Source: an uncultured Granulosicoccus sp. (GTDB lineage: Bacteria; Pseudomonadota; Gammaproteobacteria; Granulosicoccales; Granulosicoccaceae). From it: a stretch of DNA of 64,000 bases. The stretch lies in NCBI GenBank assembly GCA_947495035.1, contig CANLXI010000006.1:1-64000 (forward strand). The letters are read 5' to 3'. The notes under the pieces were generated by a model, which did no database searches, was not told where the DNA came from, and saw nothing but the letters and a program-made list of their open reading frames with translations. Of the stretch, positions 8,537 to 16,594 are shown in pieces; position 1 is the first letter of the stretch; every line of letters starts with the position of its first letter. A program made the translations under genes and the position numbers.

Positions 8537-8947
8537 ATGTTTACACGATTCGAACATTATGCGGCAACCAGCATGATGGGGTCGTCTGAAGAGGCACCAC
8601 CTCGGGAAGATGGACATCTGCAATTCGACCGCGACTGGGAGAAGCTGGTGTTCGGCGTGGCGATTGCCCTGTCGAAGGAAGGTCACTATGAGTGGGACGA
8701 GTTTCGACAGGCCCTGATGAACAATATCCGCTCATGGGAAACGTCGCATGATCTGGACGACGTGAGTTGGGATTACTATCAATGCTGGATGGATGCGCTG
8801 GAACAGGTAGTGGTAAAGGCTGGCATTCTCGAAGCTGGCGAAATCGAATCGCGGTTCAGTGGCCTGCTGGATTGCAAGCGTGGGTCCGATGGCCATGAGA
8901 GCGGCATGAACGAGCTTTCCGGGATTTCTGGTACGGCTCTTTCGTGA
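8537..8947 (+). CDS. Nitrile hydratase accessory protein (P14K-like, beta-subunit N-domain homologue)
   Basis: A 136-residue protein related to the N-terminal helical domain of nitrile hydratase beta subunits, as shown by FDRDWEKLVFGVAIALS, WDEFRQALMNNI and the YYQCWMDALEQ segment. Small proteins of this type (P14K, NhlE) escort the alpha subunit and deliver cobalt by subunit exchange. It starts eight bases after the alpha stop and is the last gene of the operon. An upstream in-frame start at 8411 would lie inside the alpha gene and is not supported. Confidence 0.85.
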   Translation: MFTRFEHYAATSMMGSSEEAPPREDGHLQFDRDWEKLVFGVAIALSKEGHYEWDEFRQALMNNIRSWETSHDLDDVSWDYYQCWMDALEQVVVKAGILEAGEIESRFSGLLDCKRGSDGHESGMNELSGISGTALS

Positions 8948-9072
8948 ATGTGTCCTGTCGTTGCGTGGGTCCCGATAGCGAACCTGCGTTCAATGGTCGA
9001 ATTCCTGTGTGACGTCAAGGAACCACAGTGGGACGTTCCCTGCTTGTGCAGGCGACGACTGTCGCAATGCGG

Positions 9073-9105
9073 CCCCCGGGGGGATGATCGATATCCCACC
9101 GGGGG
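9073..9105. terminator. GC-rich stem-loop after the nitrile hydratase operon
   Basis: Arms at 9073-9085 and 9093-9105 pair over 13 positions with one mismatch around the 7-base loop GATCGAT. The element lies in the gap between the convergent nitrile hydratase operon (+) and the RimK-like gene (-). No T run follows, but the location suits a two-way terminator. Confidence 0.6.
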
Positions 9106-9156
9106 TGAACCAGCCTTCATGGCTCAATCTTTCACCGGGTGTGGTCGTCTGAGCGG

Positions 9157-10365
9157 CTATGCGCTCGGGTTGTCGGAATGCGGCACCTCGGTGACCAGAT
9201 CCAGTACTTCAGGACGGCGCCGGCGACGAGTCTTGACCGGCACCATGCTGCGCATGGACTCCAGCTTGCCGTAGCACAGCAACTTGTCATCCGCTTCCAG
9301 CACGCGTTCCTTTTTCGGGTTGGGGATGATCTTGCCACCTCGGTAAAGGGTCAGCACGTTGATGTCCTGTTCCGACAGCTCGGTATCCGCGATGGAGACG
9401 CCGACAAAGTGGGAGCCTTCCGGTATGTAGATCTCGCTGACACCATAGCCCTTGCTGATGGTGAGTCTCTGTCGAATGTCGATTTCGGGAAAATCGACCT
9501 GGGCAGCGATATAGTCGATGACACTTCCGGCAACATCCAGGCCGGTACAGGTTTCGATACCTTCCAGGCCCGGGGATGAGTTGACTTCCATGATCTGAGG
9601 TCCGTTCTTTCCTTCGAGCATGTCGACACCCGCCACACGAAGGCCGAGTATCTGTGCTGCACGAACGGCCGTTTCGTTGTATTCATCCGACAACTCGACG
9701 GCTTCGGCGACACCGCCGCGATGCACATTGCTGCGAAATTCCTGGCCCTGAGCGACTCGGCGCATGGCAGCCACCACTCGGTCGCCGACCACGAAAGCAC
9801 GGATGTCCTTGCCTTTGCTCTCGGCGACAAATTTCTGGATCAGCACATTCTGCTTCTGACTCTGCAGCAACTCGATGATCGCCTCGGCCGACTTGGTGGA
9901 TTCTGCGAGGAGTACGCCGATTCCCTGGGTGCCTTCGATCAGCTTGATGACCACGGGTGCACCACCGACCCTTTCGATGGCGGGCAGCACGTCTTTCTTG
10001 TCGCGTACGAAGGTTGTTCTGGGGATGCCTACATGGTGCCGGCTGAGAATCTGCAGACTACGCAGCTTGTCCCGCGAGTTGGTGATGCCGGCGGCCGTGT
10101 TGGCGCAGAAAATATCCATCTCCTGGCATTGTCTGACCACTGCCGTTCCATAATAGGTGATTGAAGCGCCGATGCGAGGCAGGACAGCATCGTAGCTGCT
10201 CAGTGTCTTCTGCCGATAATACAGGTCAGGTACACCCTGCTGGAGATCGATGGCGAACTTCAGGGTGTTCAGGACTCTGACCGTGTGGTTGCGTTGCTTT
10301 GCTGCCTCCACGAGTCGACGAGTGCTGTAGGAGTTCGGGCCACACGACAGGATTCCGAGTTTCAT
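9157..10365 (-). CDS. RimK-like ATP-grasp ligase with C-terminal TrkA-C domain
   Basis: A 402-residue fusion. Residues 1-300 are a RimK-type ATP-grasp amino-acid ligase: N-terminal MKLGILSCGPNSYSTRRL, the conserved PRIGASITYYGTAV, SRDKL, VVIKLIEGTQGIGV, DIRAFVVGDRVVAAMRR and the metal-binding MEVNSSPGLEGIE. E. coli RimK, which adds glutamates to ribosomal protein S6, ends here at about 300 residues. Residues of about 306-378 form an RCK_C/TrkA-C-like domain (EIYIPEGSHFVGVSIAD...DDKLLCYG), normally a ligand-sensing module of potassium channels and transporters. A basic patch (KTRRRRRPE) follows. The acceptor substrate is unknown, and the extra domain may give ligand control of the ligase. Confidence 0.85.
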   Translation of the reverse strand: MKLGILSCGPNSYSTRRLVEAAKQRNHTVRVLNTLKFAIDLQQGVPDLYYRQKTLSSYDAVLPRIGASITYYGTAVVRQCQEMDIFCANTAAGITNSRDKLRSLQILSRHHVGIPRTTFVRDKKDVLPAIERVGGAPVVIKLIEGTQGIGVLLAESTKSAEAIIELLQSQKQNVLIQKFVAESKGKDIRAFVVGDRVVAAMRRVAQGQEFRSNVHRGGVAEAVELSDEYNETAVRAAQILGLRVAGVDMLEGKNGPQIMEVNSSPGLEGIETCTGLDVAGSVIDYIAAQVDFPEIDIRQRLTISKGYGVSEIYIPEGSHFVGVSIADTELSEQDINVLTLYRGGKIIPNPKKERVLEADDKLLCYGKLESMRSMVPVKTRRRRRPEVLDLVTEVPHSDNPSA

Positions 10366-11008
10366 GTTTTTCTTCCAATTGCGGCCATATGATGTTCCGG
10401 CCAGGGTTTGTCATTTTGAAGAGCGACCAGTCAGGCTATAGAGTACAACATGCGTCGAGTACAGCCGCTCACTTTTTATGACATACCCATCCCCTGTAGG
10501 TTGGCGCCGTGTAGAAATGATCGATGTCGCGAAATCCGGCATTGCGCTGTACCGACTCATCCGGATCTGGAGAGAGAGTGGGCAGCTTTTCGTTTCAGGC
10601 GCGACATCAATGATGCCTTCATGAAAGATGACACGCGCGGTGAGTTCGCCTGTCAGGTCCTTTGCACGCTGCAATATTTCCGCAGCGAGAGCGACAGCAT
10701 CGACACGCCATCCGGCCTGCCTGTCGGCAAGTGCCCTGAGTTCAAGCCCCCAGCTGCGAGAACGAGCAGTCGATCATCTGCCGATACCGATTCCTGCCAG
10801 TTGCAGATGGGTCATGCGATGGAGACCGTTCAGCGCCGCAACCACGGATCGTTGGACACGACAGGCGGGCGATTCGCAGCGATTACCGTTCGCACTGATC
10901 GAGAAGGACTTGTCGACGGCGCTGAACGTGGTTGCAGGGACAGCACCATGCGGTCAGAATCATTGGCCCAGAACCTGTTTGCCACGCCTGAAGCTGACTG
11001 CACTGTCC
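10366..11008. other. 643-bp region without an intact gene
   Basis: Several long open frames overlap here on both strands, but none matches a family that I know. It should contain the promoter of the RimK-like gene at its left end. The most protein-like reading is on the minus strand and is entered separately as a possible decayed gene. Confidence 0.5.
10411..10953 (-). pseudogene. Possible decayed coding sequence
   Basis: One minus-strand frame stays open for about 181 codons except for a single in-frame TGA at 10774-10776. The translation after the stop (for example GWRVDAVALAAEILQRAKDL, then TGELTARVIFHEGI) has a natural amino-acid composition with helix-like spacing. The part before it contains LQLAGIGIGR. 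There is no credible start codon and no recognised family. The open frames on the plus strand across the same bases weaken the case, so this is a tentative call of gene decay. Confidence 0.22.
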
Positions 11009-11248
11009 ATGAAGAAGCCGGATGCCAGATTCACGATCAGCAGCGAAGCCGAGCTGCGTGACCTTCATGCCGACACGCATGCTCTGGCGATTGACAAGTG
11101 TCTGCCGGCACTTGACCGGCATTGCCGAGCCTTCATTGCTCGATCTCCGTTTCTCTGTCTGTCCACTCAGCATGTCAACGGTTCTGCCGATGTCAGCCCA
11201 CGAGGAGATCCACCCGGGTTCGTGCAGGTGCTCAAGGAGGATCAGTAA
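11009..11248 (+). pseudogene. Truncated PPOX-class FMN-dependent enzyme (N-terminal fragment)
   Basis: This 79-codon frame matches only the N-terminal third of the pyridoxamine-phosphate-oxidase-like flavoproteins of the DR_2398 type: ISSEAELRDLH, HCRAFIARSPFLCLST and the diagnostic VSPRGDPPGFVQVL. Full-length relatives have about 200 residues, so the FMN-binding remainder is missing. The frame ends in TAA that overlaps the ATG of the downstream kinase gene (TAATG), and its last codons contain that gene's AAGGAGG ribosome site. It is either a relic or a short coupled leader for the kinase. Confidence 0.7.
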
Positions 11249-11739
11249 TGTCCAGGGGAACGTTGTATGTCTTCTGCGGGAAGATGGCATCGGGCAAGAG
11301 TACCCTTGCGCGGCAGATTGCTGCAGAGCGCGCGTCGACCATGCTCAGTGAGGATCATTTGCTGGCTGCGCTGTATGCCGGAGAGGTGAATGATGTGTCG
11401 AGCTATGTGCGCTGTTCCGACAAGCTGAAATCGGCGATACGACCGGTGCTGATCGATCTCCTGCGCAATGGAGCCTCCGTCGTACTCGACTTTCCTGCCA
11501 ATACCGTCACTCAGCGTCGCTGGATACAGGATGTCATCGTGCAAGCCGGCGCATCTCATGAATTTCACTATCTGCACAGTTCCGATGAGTCTTGCAAGGC
11601 GCGGCTGAAAGCCCGGGCAATCGAAGAGCCGCAACGCCATGCAACGGATACCGTGGCGATGTTCGATGCCATCACTCGATTTTTCGAGCCTCCGTCGAAC
11701 GACGAAGGTTTCGACATCATTCGTCACGATTGCGGATGA
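11248..11739 (+). CDS. P-loop kinase-like protein (AAA_33 family)
   Basis: A 163-residue predicted nucleotide-binding cytoplasmic protein of the zeta-toxin/kinase-like AAA_33 group. Walker A reads GKMASGKST at 11-19, and a Walker-B-like strand with following Asp reads ASVVLDFPANT near 87-97. A lid-like basic region (KARLKARAIEEPQRH) follows. Relatives phosphorylate small molecules or RNA ends, but the substrate here is unknown. The start is well fixed: AAGGAGG lies seven bases upstream and the ATG overlaps the stop of the truncated PPOX frame. Confidence 0.8.
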   Translation: MSRGTLYVFCGKMASGKSTLARQIAAERASTMLSEDHLLAALYAGEVNDVSSYVRCSDKLKSAIRPVLIDLLRNGASVVLDFPANTVTQRRWIQDVIVQAGASHEFHYLHSSDESCKARLKARAIEEPQRHATDTVAMFDAITRFFEPPSNDEGFDIIRHDCG

Positions 11740-11779
11740 GCAATTCTGATCGACACCGGCTGATTGTATGATCAGTGCC

Positions 11780-12718
11780 ATGCAACAAACACGAGAAAGA
11801 CTGCATGTTCTGCTTGGCGGCTGGCCAGCTCCACGGCGGCCCGAGTCGGCTGCGGTGCCAGACCGACGATCAGTACCGCCAACTGTCTCCGGTGGCATGG
11901 TGATCGAACGATTGCAAGTGCCGTGCACGCGACGCACCGCCCATGCGCCGGACGACTGGATTCCCGCTCTGTTGTGCAGGCCCGAGGGCGATGGGCCTTT
12001 TCCGGTGGTGTTGTACTGTCATGCCCATGGCAATAATCATGCTATCGGCAAGCAGGAGCTGCTGAGTGGCCGACCGGCCTTGAGCGAAGGTCCCTATGCA
12101 CCTGTGCTGATCGAACGCGGTATGGCTGCACTGGTTGTAGACCTGCCATGTTTCGGTGAGCGCTCAGGCTATGGTGAATCTGCCTTGAGCAAGTCCCTCC
12201 TGTGGCACGGGGATACGCTGTTCGGCACCATGTTGCGAGAACTGGCCAGTGCCATCGATTACCTGGAGGGCAGGGCTGACATGGACTCCAGCAGGATAGC
12301 GGCTTATGGAATTTCCATGGGGGCAACGCTGGGCTGGTGGCTGGCTGCACTGGATGATCGGGTGAAGGCGGTGGCGGAAGTCTGCTGTCTGGCCGACCTT
12401 GAAACCCTGATTGAACTCGGGGCGCACGATGAGCACGGAATCTACATGACGGTCCCAGGGCTGTGTGCACAATTCAGCACGGCTGACATCGTCTCGCTGA
12501 TCATCCCTCGCCCTCATCTGTGTGCCGTTGGTGCGTTGGATTCGCTGACGCCACCTCGGGCACTCGACGCAGTGGTGAAGCCTCTGGAACAAGCCTGCGA
12601 ATGTGCTGATGCCGCTCATGCCTGGGAGTTGCTGATCGAGCCGGAAAGCGGCCATGTGGAAACGCCTCGCATGCGTCGAAAAGTGCTTGACTTTCTGGAG
12701 AGGCAGCTTCTGGACTAA
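11780..12718 (+). CDS. Alpha/beta hydrolase (dienelactone hydrolase / acetyl-xylan-esterase-like)
   Basis: A 312-residue cytoplasmic hydrolase with no signal peptide. The likely catalytic triad is S179 in the nucleophile elbow GISMG, D254 in VGALDSLTP and H292 in ESGHVETP. An oxyanion-hole-type segment VVLYCHAHGNN lies at about 76-86. It belongs with large dienelactone-hydrolase-like esterases, but the natural ester is not evident. The start at 11780 leaves a 40-base gap after the kinase gene. A start four codons earlier (11768) is also possible. A gap of about 218 bp separates it from the following sugar operon. Confidence 0.82.
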   Translation: MQQTRERLHVLLGGWPAPRRPESAAVPDRRSVPPTVSGGMVIERLQVPCTRRTAHAPDDWIPALLCRPEGDGPFPVVLYCHAHGNNHAIGKQELLSGRPALSEGPYAPVLIERGMAALVVDLPCFGERSGYGESALSKSLLWHGDTLFGTMLRELASAIDYLEGRADMDSSRIAAYGISMGATLGWWLAALDDRVKAVAEVCCLADLETLIELGAHDEHGIYMTVPGLCAQFSTADIVSLIIPRPHLCAVGALDSLTPPRALDAVVKPLEQACECADAAHAWELLIEPESGHVETPRMRRKVLDFLERQLLD

Positions 12719-12769
12719 GGGGTTTTCCGCTCGCGCGACAAATTGTTACAAAATTGATTCACATCTGAC

Positions 12770-12782
12770 GCGTTAGGCGTTA
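12770..12782. promoter_or_regulatory. Short direct repeat upstream of the sugar operon
   Basis: GCGTTAgGCGTTA is a direct repeat of six bases with a one-base gap, in the 218-bp region ahead of the first dehydrogenase gene. An AT-rich tract (AAATTGTTACAAAATTGATT) lies just before it. This is probably the promoter and operator region of the operon. The role of the repeat itself is a guess. Confidence 0.25.
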
Positions 12783-12936
12783 TCCTGCTCGGCAGGTTGC
12801 CGCAAGTTCACTACCATTGAGACGGTTCTGATAAAGTCACTGGCCTGCCGTCTGGCTGTTCAGCGCCCTTGCCGGGACTGATGTCATGCATTCCGACGGA
12901 CGAATTCACTCACGGAAAAATCACAGTTACCAGGTC

Positions 12937-13968
12937 ATGTCAAAGTCATTGAGATTCGCTGCGGTTGGTATCGATCACCGCCATATTTTCGGTCAGATCC
13001 AGAACATGCTGGATGTGGGCGGAGAGTTTGCGGGCTGGTGGACAGAGGGCGAACCGGAAACCCTGGAAGGCTTTGTCAAGCGTTTCGGCAACGAACAACG
13101 CGTGCCCGAGCTGAAAACGCTGTTGCAGGACGACAGTATCGACCTGATCCTCATTGCCGCCATTCCACGAGATCGAGCGGCACTGGCGATCTCGGCGATG
13201 GAAGCCGGCAAGGATGTCATGGTGGACAAACCGGGCTGCACGACCCTCGAGCAGCTGGAGCAGATCAGACAGTGCGTCAAGCAGACCGGCCGAATCTGGT
13301 CCATCGATTTCTCCGAGCGTTTCGAAGTGGCCAGTGTCACCAGGGCGGCAACGCTGGTGCAGGAGGGGGCCATCGGCAAGGTCATCCAGACACTGGGCAT
13401 GGGGCCACACAGACTCAACCGGCCCACGCGTCCCGAGTGGTTCTTCGACCGCAACAGCTATGGTGGCATTCTGTGCGACATCGGTTCACATCAGATCGAC
13501 CAGTTTCTGTATTTCACCGGTAGCACCGATGCCGATATCCGCATGGCAACCGTAGGCAATTACGCCAATCCCGATGACAAGGGGCTGCAGGACTTCGGAG
13601 AGATTGCGCTGCAGAGCGAGCATGGCCACGCCTACATCCGGGTGGACTGGTACACACCCGATGCGTTGCCAACCTGGGGCGATGGACGATTGACCATACT
13701 GGGTACCGAAGGCTATATCGAACTGCGCAAGTACGTGGATGTGGCCCGAGACGATGGAATCGACCATCTCTATCTGGTCAACGGCACGCGCCATGAAAAG
13801 ATCGATTGCAGTGATGCCGGTTATCCCTACTTCCAGAACCTGCGCAACGATATCGAGAATCGCACGGACACGGCCATGCCGCAGGCACATGCCTTCAAGG
13901 TCATGGAGCTGGCACTGAAAGCGCAGCTGCTGGCCGAAGAGGCCCATCCTGCCGGTCGCTGGGTCTGA
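12937..13968 (+). CDS. Gfo/Idh/MocA-family oxidoreductase 1
   Basis: A 343-residue NAD(P)-dependent sugar or polyol dehydrogenase of the Gfo/Idh/MocA family and first gene of the sugar operon. The N-terminal Rossmann fold begins FAAVGIDHRHIFGQ; the usual GxGxxG glycine motif is altered to GIDHRHI, a form seen in a distinct branch of the family. The catalytic lysine motif appears as MVDKPGC near residue 97. The C-terminal alpha/beta domain contains GGILCDIGSHQIDQFLYF, with the family's conserved GSH.QID helix. The start at 12937 is chosen because homology begins within a few residues of it. The next gene follows after five bases. Confidence 0.86.
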   Translation: MSKSLRFAAVGIDHRHIFGQIQNMLDVGGEFAGWWTEGEPETLEGFVKRFGNEQRVPELKTLLQDDSIDLILIAAIPRDRAALAISAMEAGKDVMVDKPGCTTLEQLEQIRQCVKQTGRIWSIDFSERFEVASVTRAATLVQEGAIGKVIQTLGMGPHRLNRPTRPEWFFDRNSYGGILCDIGSHQIDQFLYFTGSTDADIRMATVGNYANPDDKGLQDFGEIALQSEHGHAYIRVDWYTPDALPTWGDGRLTILGTEGYIELRKYVDVARDDGIDHLYLVNGTRHEKIDCSDAGYPYFQNLRNDIENRTDTAMPQAHAFKVMELALKAQLLAEEAHPAGRWV

Positions 13969-13973
13969 TTACC

Positions 13974-15071
13974 ATGCCTGCTTCCACCGGAAAGCCGCTA
14001 CGCGTTGCCATCATCGGAGCGGGAATCGGCGGTGAGCATCTTGCCGCCTATCGCGAACTGCCCGAACGGTTTGTTGTCAGCACCGTGTGTGATCTGGACG
14101 AGCAACGCGCGCGCAGTATCGTCAATGGTGCCAACATTGCGGTAAGCAGGGATCTGTCGGCAGTCATCCACGATGATGAGATCGATATCATCGACGTCTG
14201 TCTGCCGCCTCATCTGCATTTCGACACAGCCCTGATGGCACTCGAAGCCGGCAAGCACGTGGTTTGTGAAAAGCCGCTGGTGAACTCGCTGGCTCAGGCG
14301 GATGCCCTGGCAGAGGCATCGGCAAAAACGGGTAGATGCATCACACCGGTATTCCAATACCGTTACGGACCTGCGATGCAGCAACTGCGGGCTCTGATGG
14401 ATGCCGGCCTGGCTGGCAAGCCCTATATGGCAAGCCTGGAAACACACTGGAATCGTGATGCCGATTATTACGCCATCCCCTGGCGCGGCACCTGGGAGGG
14501 CGAACGAGGTGGTGCCGTACTGGGGCATGCCATCCATAATCACGATCTACTGATGCATGTGCTGGGACCCGTGGCAGGCCTGTCGGCCAGCTGCGCAACG
14601 CGTGTCAATGACATAGAAACCGAAGACTGCGCTGCAATCCAGTTCGACATGGAAAATGGCGCCCTGGCAACCAGTTCGATCACTCTGGGAGCGGCTACCG
14701 ATACTTCACGCTTGCGATTCTGTTTTCAGGGCCTGACGGCCACCAGCGGAACGGCGCCCTATGCGCCGGCAAGCGATACCTGGGAGTTTCTGGCTCGCAC
14801 TCCGGCGCAGCAGGCAGCCATCGACGAGGTACTGGCGGCGGTTGTGCCTGCCCGATCGGGTTTTACCGGTTTTTTCGATGCACTCTATGATGCGTTGAAC
14901 GGTCAGCCCGGGCGTGAAGTGCTGCTGCGGGATGGGCGCAGATCGCTGGAGCTGGTCAGTGCCATCTATCTATCGGCTCAGTCGGGTAGGCGGGTGTCGC
15001 TGCCGCTAGGGGCCAACGATGCAGTATACGAGAGCTGGGTACCCCGGCATCATCACACCACCGTCGCGTAG
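13974..15071 (+). CDS. Gfo/Idh/MocA-family oxidoreductase 2
   Basis: A second 365-residue member of the same family with the standard nucleotide-binding motif IIGAGIGGEHLAAY at about 13-26 and the lysine motif VVCEKPLV near 98. The substrate-binding half contains GGAVLGHAIHNHDLLMHVLGP. Being only distantly similar to its upstream neighbour, it probably acts at a different step, such as oxidation at another carbon or re-reduction of a keto-sugar. It is followed by a gap of about 114 bp and the binding-protein gene of the importer. Confidence 0.88.
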   Translation: MPASTGKPLRVAIIGAGIGGEHLAAYRELPERFVVSTVCDLDEQRARSIVNGANIAVSRDLSAVIHDDEIDIIDVCLPPHLHFDTALMALEAGKHVVCEKPLVNSLAQADALAEASAKTGRCITPVFQYRYGPAMQQLRALMDAGLAGKPYMASLETHWNRDADYYAIPWRGTWEGERGGAVLGHAIHNHDLLMHVLGPVAGLSASCATRVNDIETEDCAAIQFDMENGALATSSITLGAATDTSRLRFCFQGLTATSGTAPYAPASDTWEFLARTPAQQAAIDEVLAAVVPARSGFTGFFDALYDALNGQPGREVLLRDGRRSLELVSAIYLSAQSGRRVSLPLGANDAVYESWVPRHHHTTVA

Positions 15072-15185
15072 ACGCGACACACGACAACGCAGGAGATCGA
15101 CGGAAAAGGATTTGTACCTGAAGCGGGCGCGGATCTCGCACCTTTTTCGTATGACCATACCATTGGAGAACGGAGAGACTTGACG

Positions 15186-16460
15186 ATGAAATTCAGAAAG
15201 AATGTAGTGGGCCAACTGGTTCTGCTTGCCTCCCTCGGCGTAGCTGCATCTGCCACTCAGGCGCAGGAACTGCGGTTCATGTGTTCGTCGGATGGCAACG
15301 AGTGCGAGGTGATCGATGAACTGGTCACGCGCTTCGAGCAGGAAAACGAAGGTGTTGACGTTATCGTCGATACAGTACCCTACAAGGCAATTCTTGAAAA
15401 TCTGCCGGTTCAGCTCGCCGCTGGCAGTGGTCCCGACCTGGCAAAGGTCACCGACCTGGGTGGCCTGTCCGAGTACTATGTCGATATCTCACCGTATGTC
15501 GATGCCGACTACTGGGAAGAGTCCTTCGGGGACATCCTGAACTGGTACCGCAAGAGTCCGGAAGACAAGGGTATCTACGGCCTGCATTCTCAGCTGACCA
15601 TCACTGGCGGCTATATCAACCGTACTCTGTTCGATCAGGCAGAAGTCGAGCCGCCTGCGGCAGACGCTACCTGGGAAGAATGGGCCGATGCAGTCGCCAA
15701 GGTTGCCGAAGCCACGGAAACGCCCTATCTGATGGCCATGGATCGTTCCGGACATCGCATTGCGGGCCCAGCCATCTCCGAGGGTGCGAAACTGTTTGCC
15801 GATGACGGCACTCCGGCACTGGTCGACGAGGGCTTTACCCGCTTTGTCACCAAGTTTGTCGAATGGAACAACAACGGTGTCATGCTGCGTGATGTATGGG
15901 CCGGTACCGGGGGCGATACCTATCAGGACGCGGCAAAGGAATTCATTTCCGGTTCACTGGTTTACTACTACTCGGGCAGCTGGCAGGTCGGCAAGTTCGA
16001 TAGCGAAATCGGAGACGCCTTCGATTGGCAGGTCGTCGGCACACCGTGTGGCGAAGTGGCATGTACCGGTATGCCCGGCGGTGCCGGCATCGTGGGTTTC
16101 AATGGCAGCGAGCATCCCGAAATCGTCGGCAAGCTGCTTGATTATCTGGCTCGGGAAGACGTCTACGCCGAATTGACAGCCCGGACTCGCAACATTCCTG
16201 CACATGCAGCGGTTGCTGCGAGTGGAGTTGACTACGAAGGCGCTTCCGCACCCGCTGCAGCTGCGCTGAACGCCTGGGGCAAACAGGTCGAGAAGGTGTC
16301 TCCGGTTGCTTATGCCTATCAGGGCTACAAGCACAACCGGGCCATGTTCGGTATCACGATGACACGAGTCTCGCAGGCCATCGTGGGTGAGCTGTCCATC
16401 GAAGAAGCGATGGAAAAGGCCACCAGCGACCTTGAACAGACCATGTCCGAAGTCGAGTAG
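15186..16460 (+). CDS. ABC transporter sugar-binding protein (MalE/UgpB class)
   Basis: The periplasmic solute receptor of the importer encoded next to it. The 424-residue precursor has a signal peptide ending at ATQAQ (cleavage near residue 27), then a family 1 binding-protein fold with RFEQENEGVDV, the LAAGSGPDLAKV segment and YYSGSWQVGKF. Four mature cysteines occur, and C.SSDGNEC and TPCGEVACTG look like local disulfides. The ATG at 15186 is preferred to an in-frame TTG at 15180 because GGAGAG lies about nine bases upstream of it. A hairpin follows the stop, a common arrangement that favours excess receptor over permeases. Confidence 0.9.
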   Translation: MKFRKNVVGQLVLLASLGVAASATQAQELRFMCSSDGNECEVIDELVTRFEQENEGVDVIVDTVPYKAILENLPVQLAAGSGPDLAKVTDLGGLSEYYVDISPYVDADYWEESFGDILNWYRKSPEDKGIYGLHSQLTITGGYINRTLFDQAEVEPPAADATWEEWADAVAKVAEATETPYLMAMDRSGHRIAGPAISEGAKLFADDGTPALVDEGFTRFVTKFVEWNNNGVMLRDVWAGTGGDTYQDAAKEFISGSLVYYYSGSWQVGKFDSEIGDAFDWQVVGTPCGEVACTGMPGGAGIVGFNGSEHPEIVGKLLDYLAREDVYAELTARTRNIPAHAAVAASGVDYEGASAPAAAALNAWGKQVEKVSPVAYAYQGYKHNRAMFGITMTRVSQAIVGELSIEEAMEKATSDLEQTMSEVE

Positions 16461-16482
16461 GGCAACCCCCCCTTGTGAGACC

Positions 16483-16521
16483 CCGAGGCCCCCGCAGAAC
16501 GTAGCTCTGCAGCGGCTTCGG
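16483..16521 (+). promoter_or_regulatory. Intercistronic stem-loop after the binding-protein gene
   Basis: The outer arms CCGAGGCC (16483-16490) and GGCTTCGG (16514-16521) pair over eight positions with one G-T, and the inner arms GCAG/CTGC (16494-16497, 16507-16510) extend the structure. A second, weaker hairpin follows near 16539-16571. In ABC operons such elements stabilise the upstream receptor mRNA and reduce read-through into permease genes. That role is inferred here. Confidence 0.5.
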
Positions 16522-16594
16522 AGTACCTGATGCCTGAGTCTGTTGTCGGCCGTGTCTGGCGGCAGCAGACTCGAGACTTACCTGGAGCCTAGTC

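Noticed and set aside
10628..11008. N-terminal extension of the truncated PPOX frame
   Set aside because: The frame is open upstream, but similarity begins only just after the ATG at 11009, and the upstream translation is unlike a protein domain.
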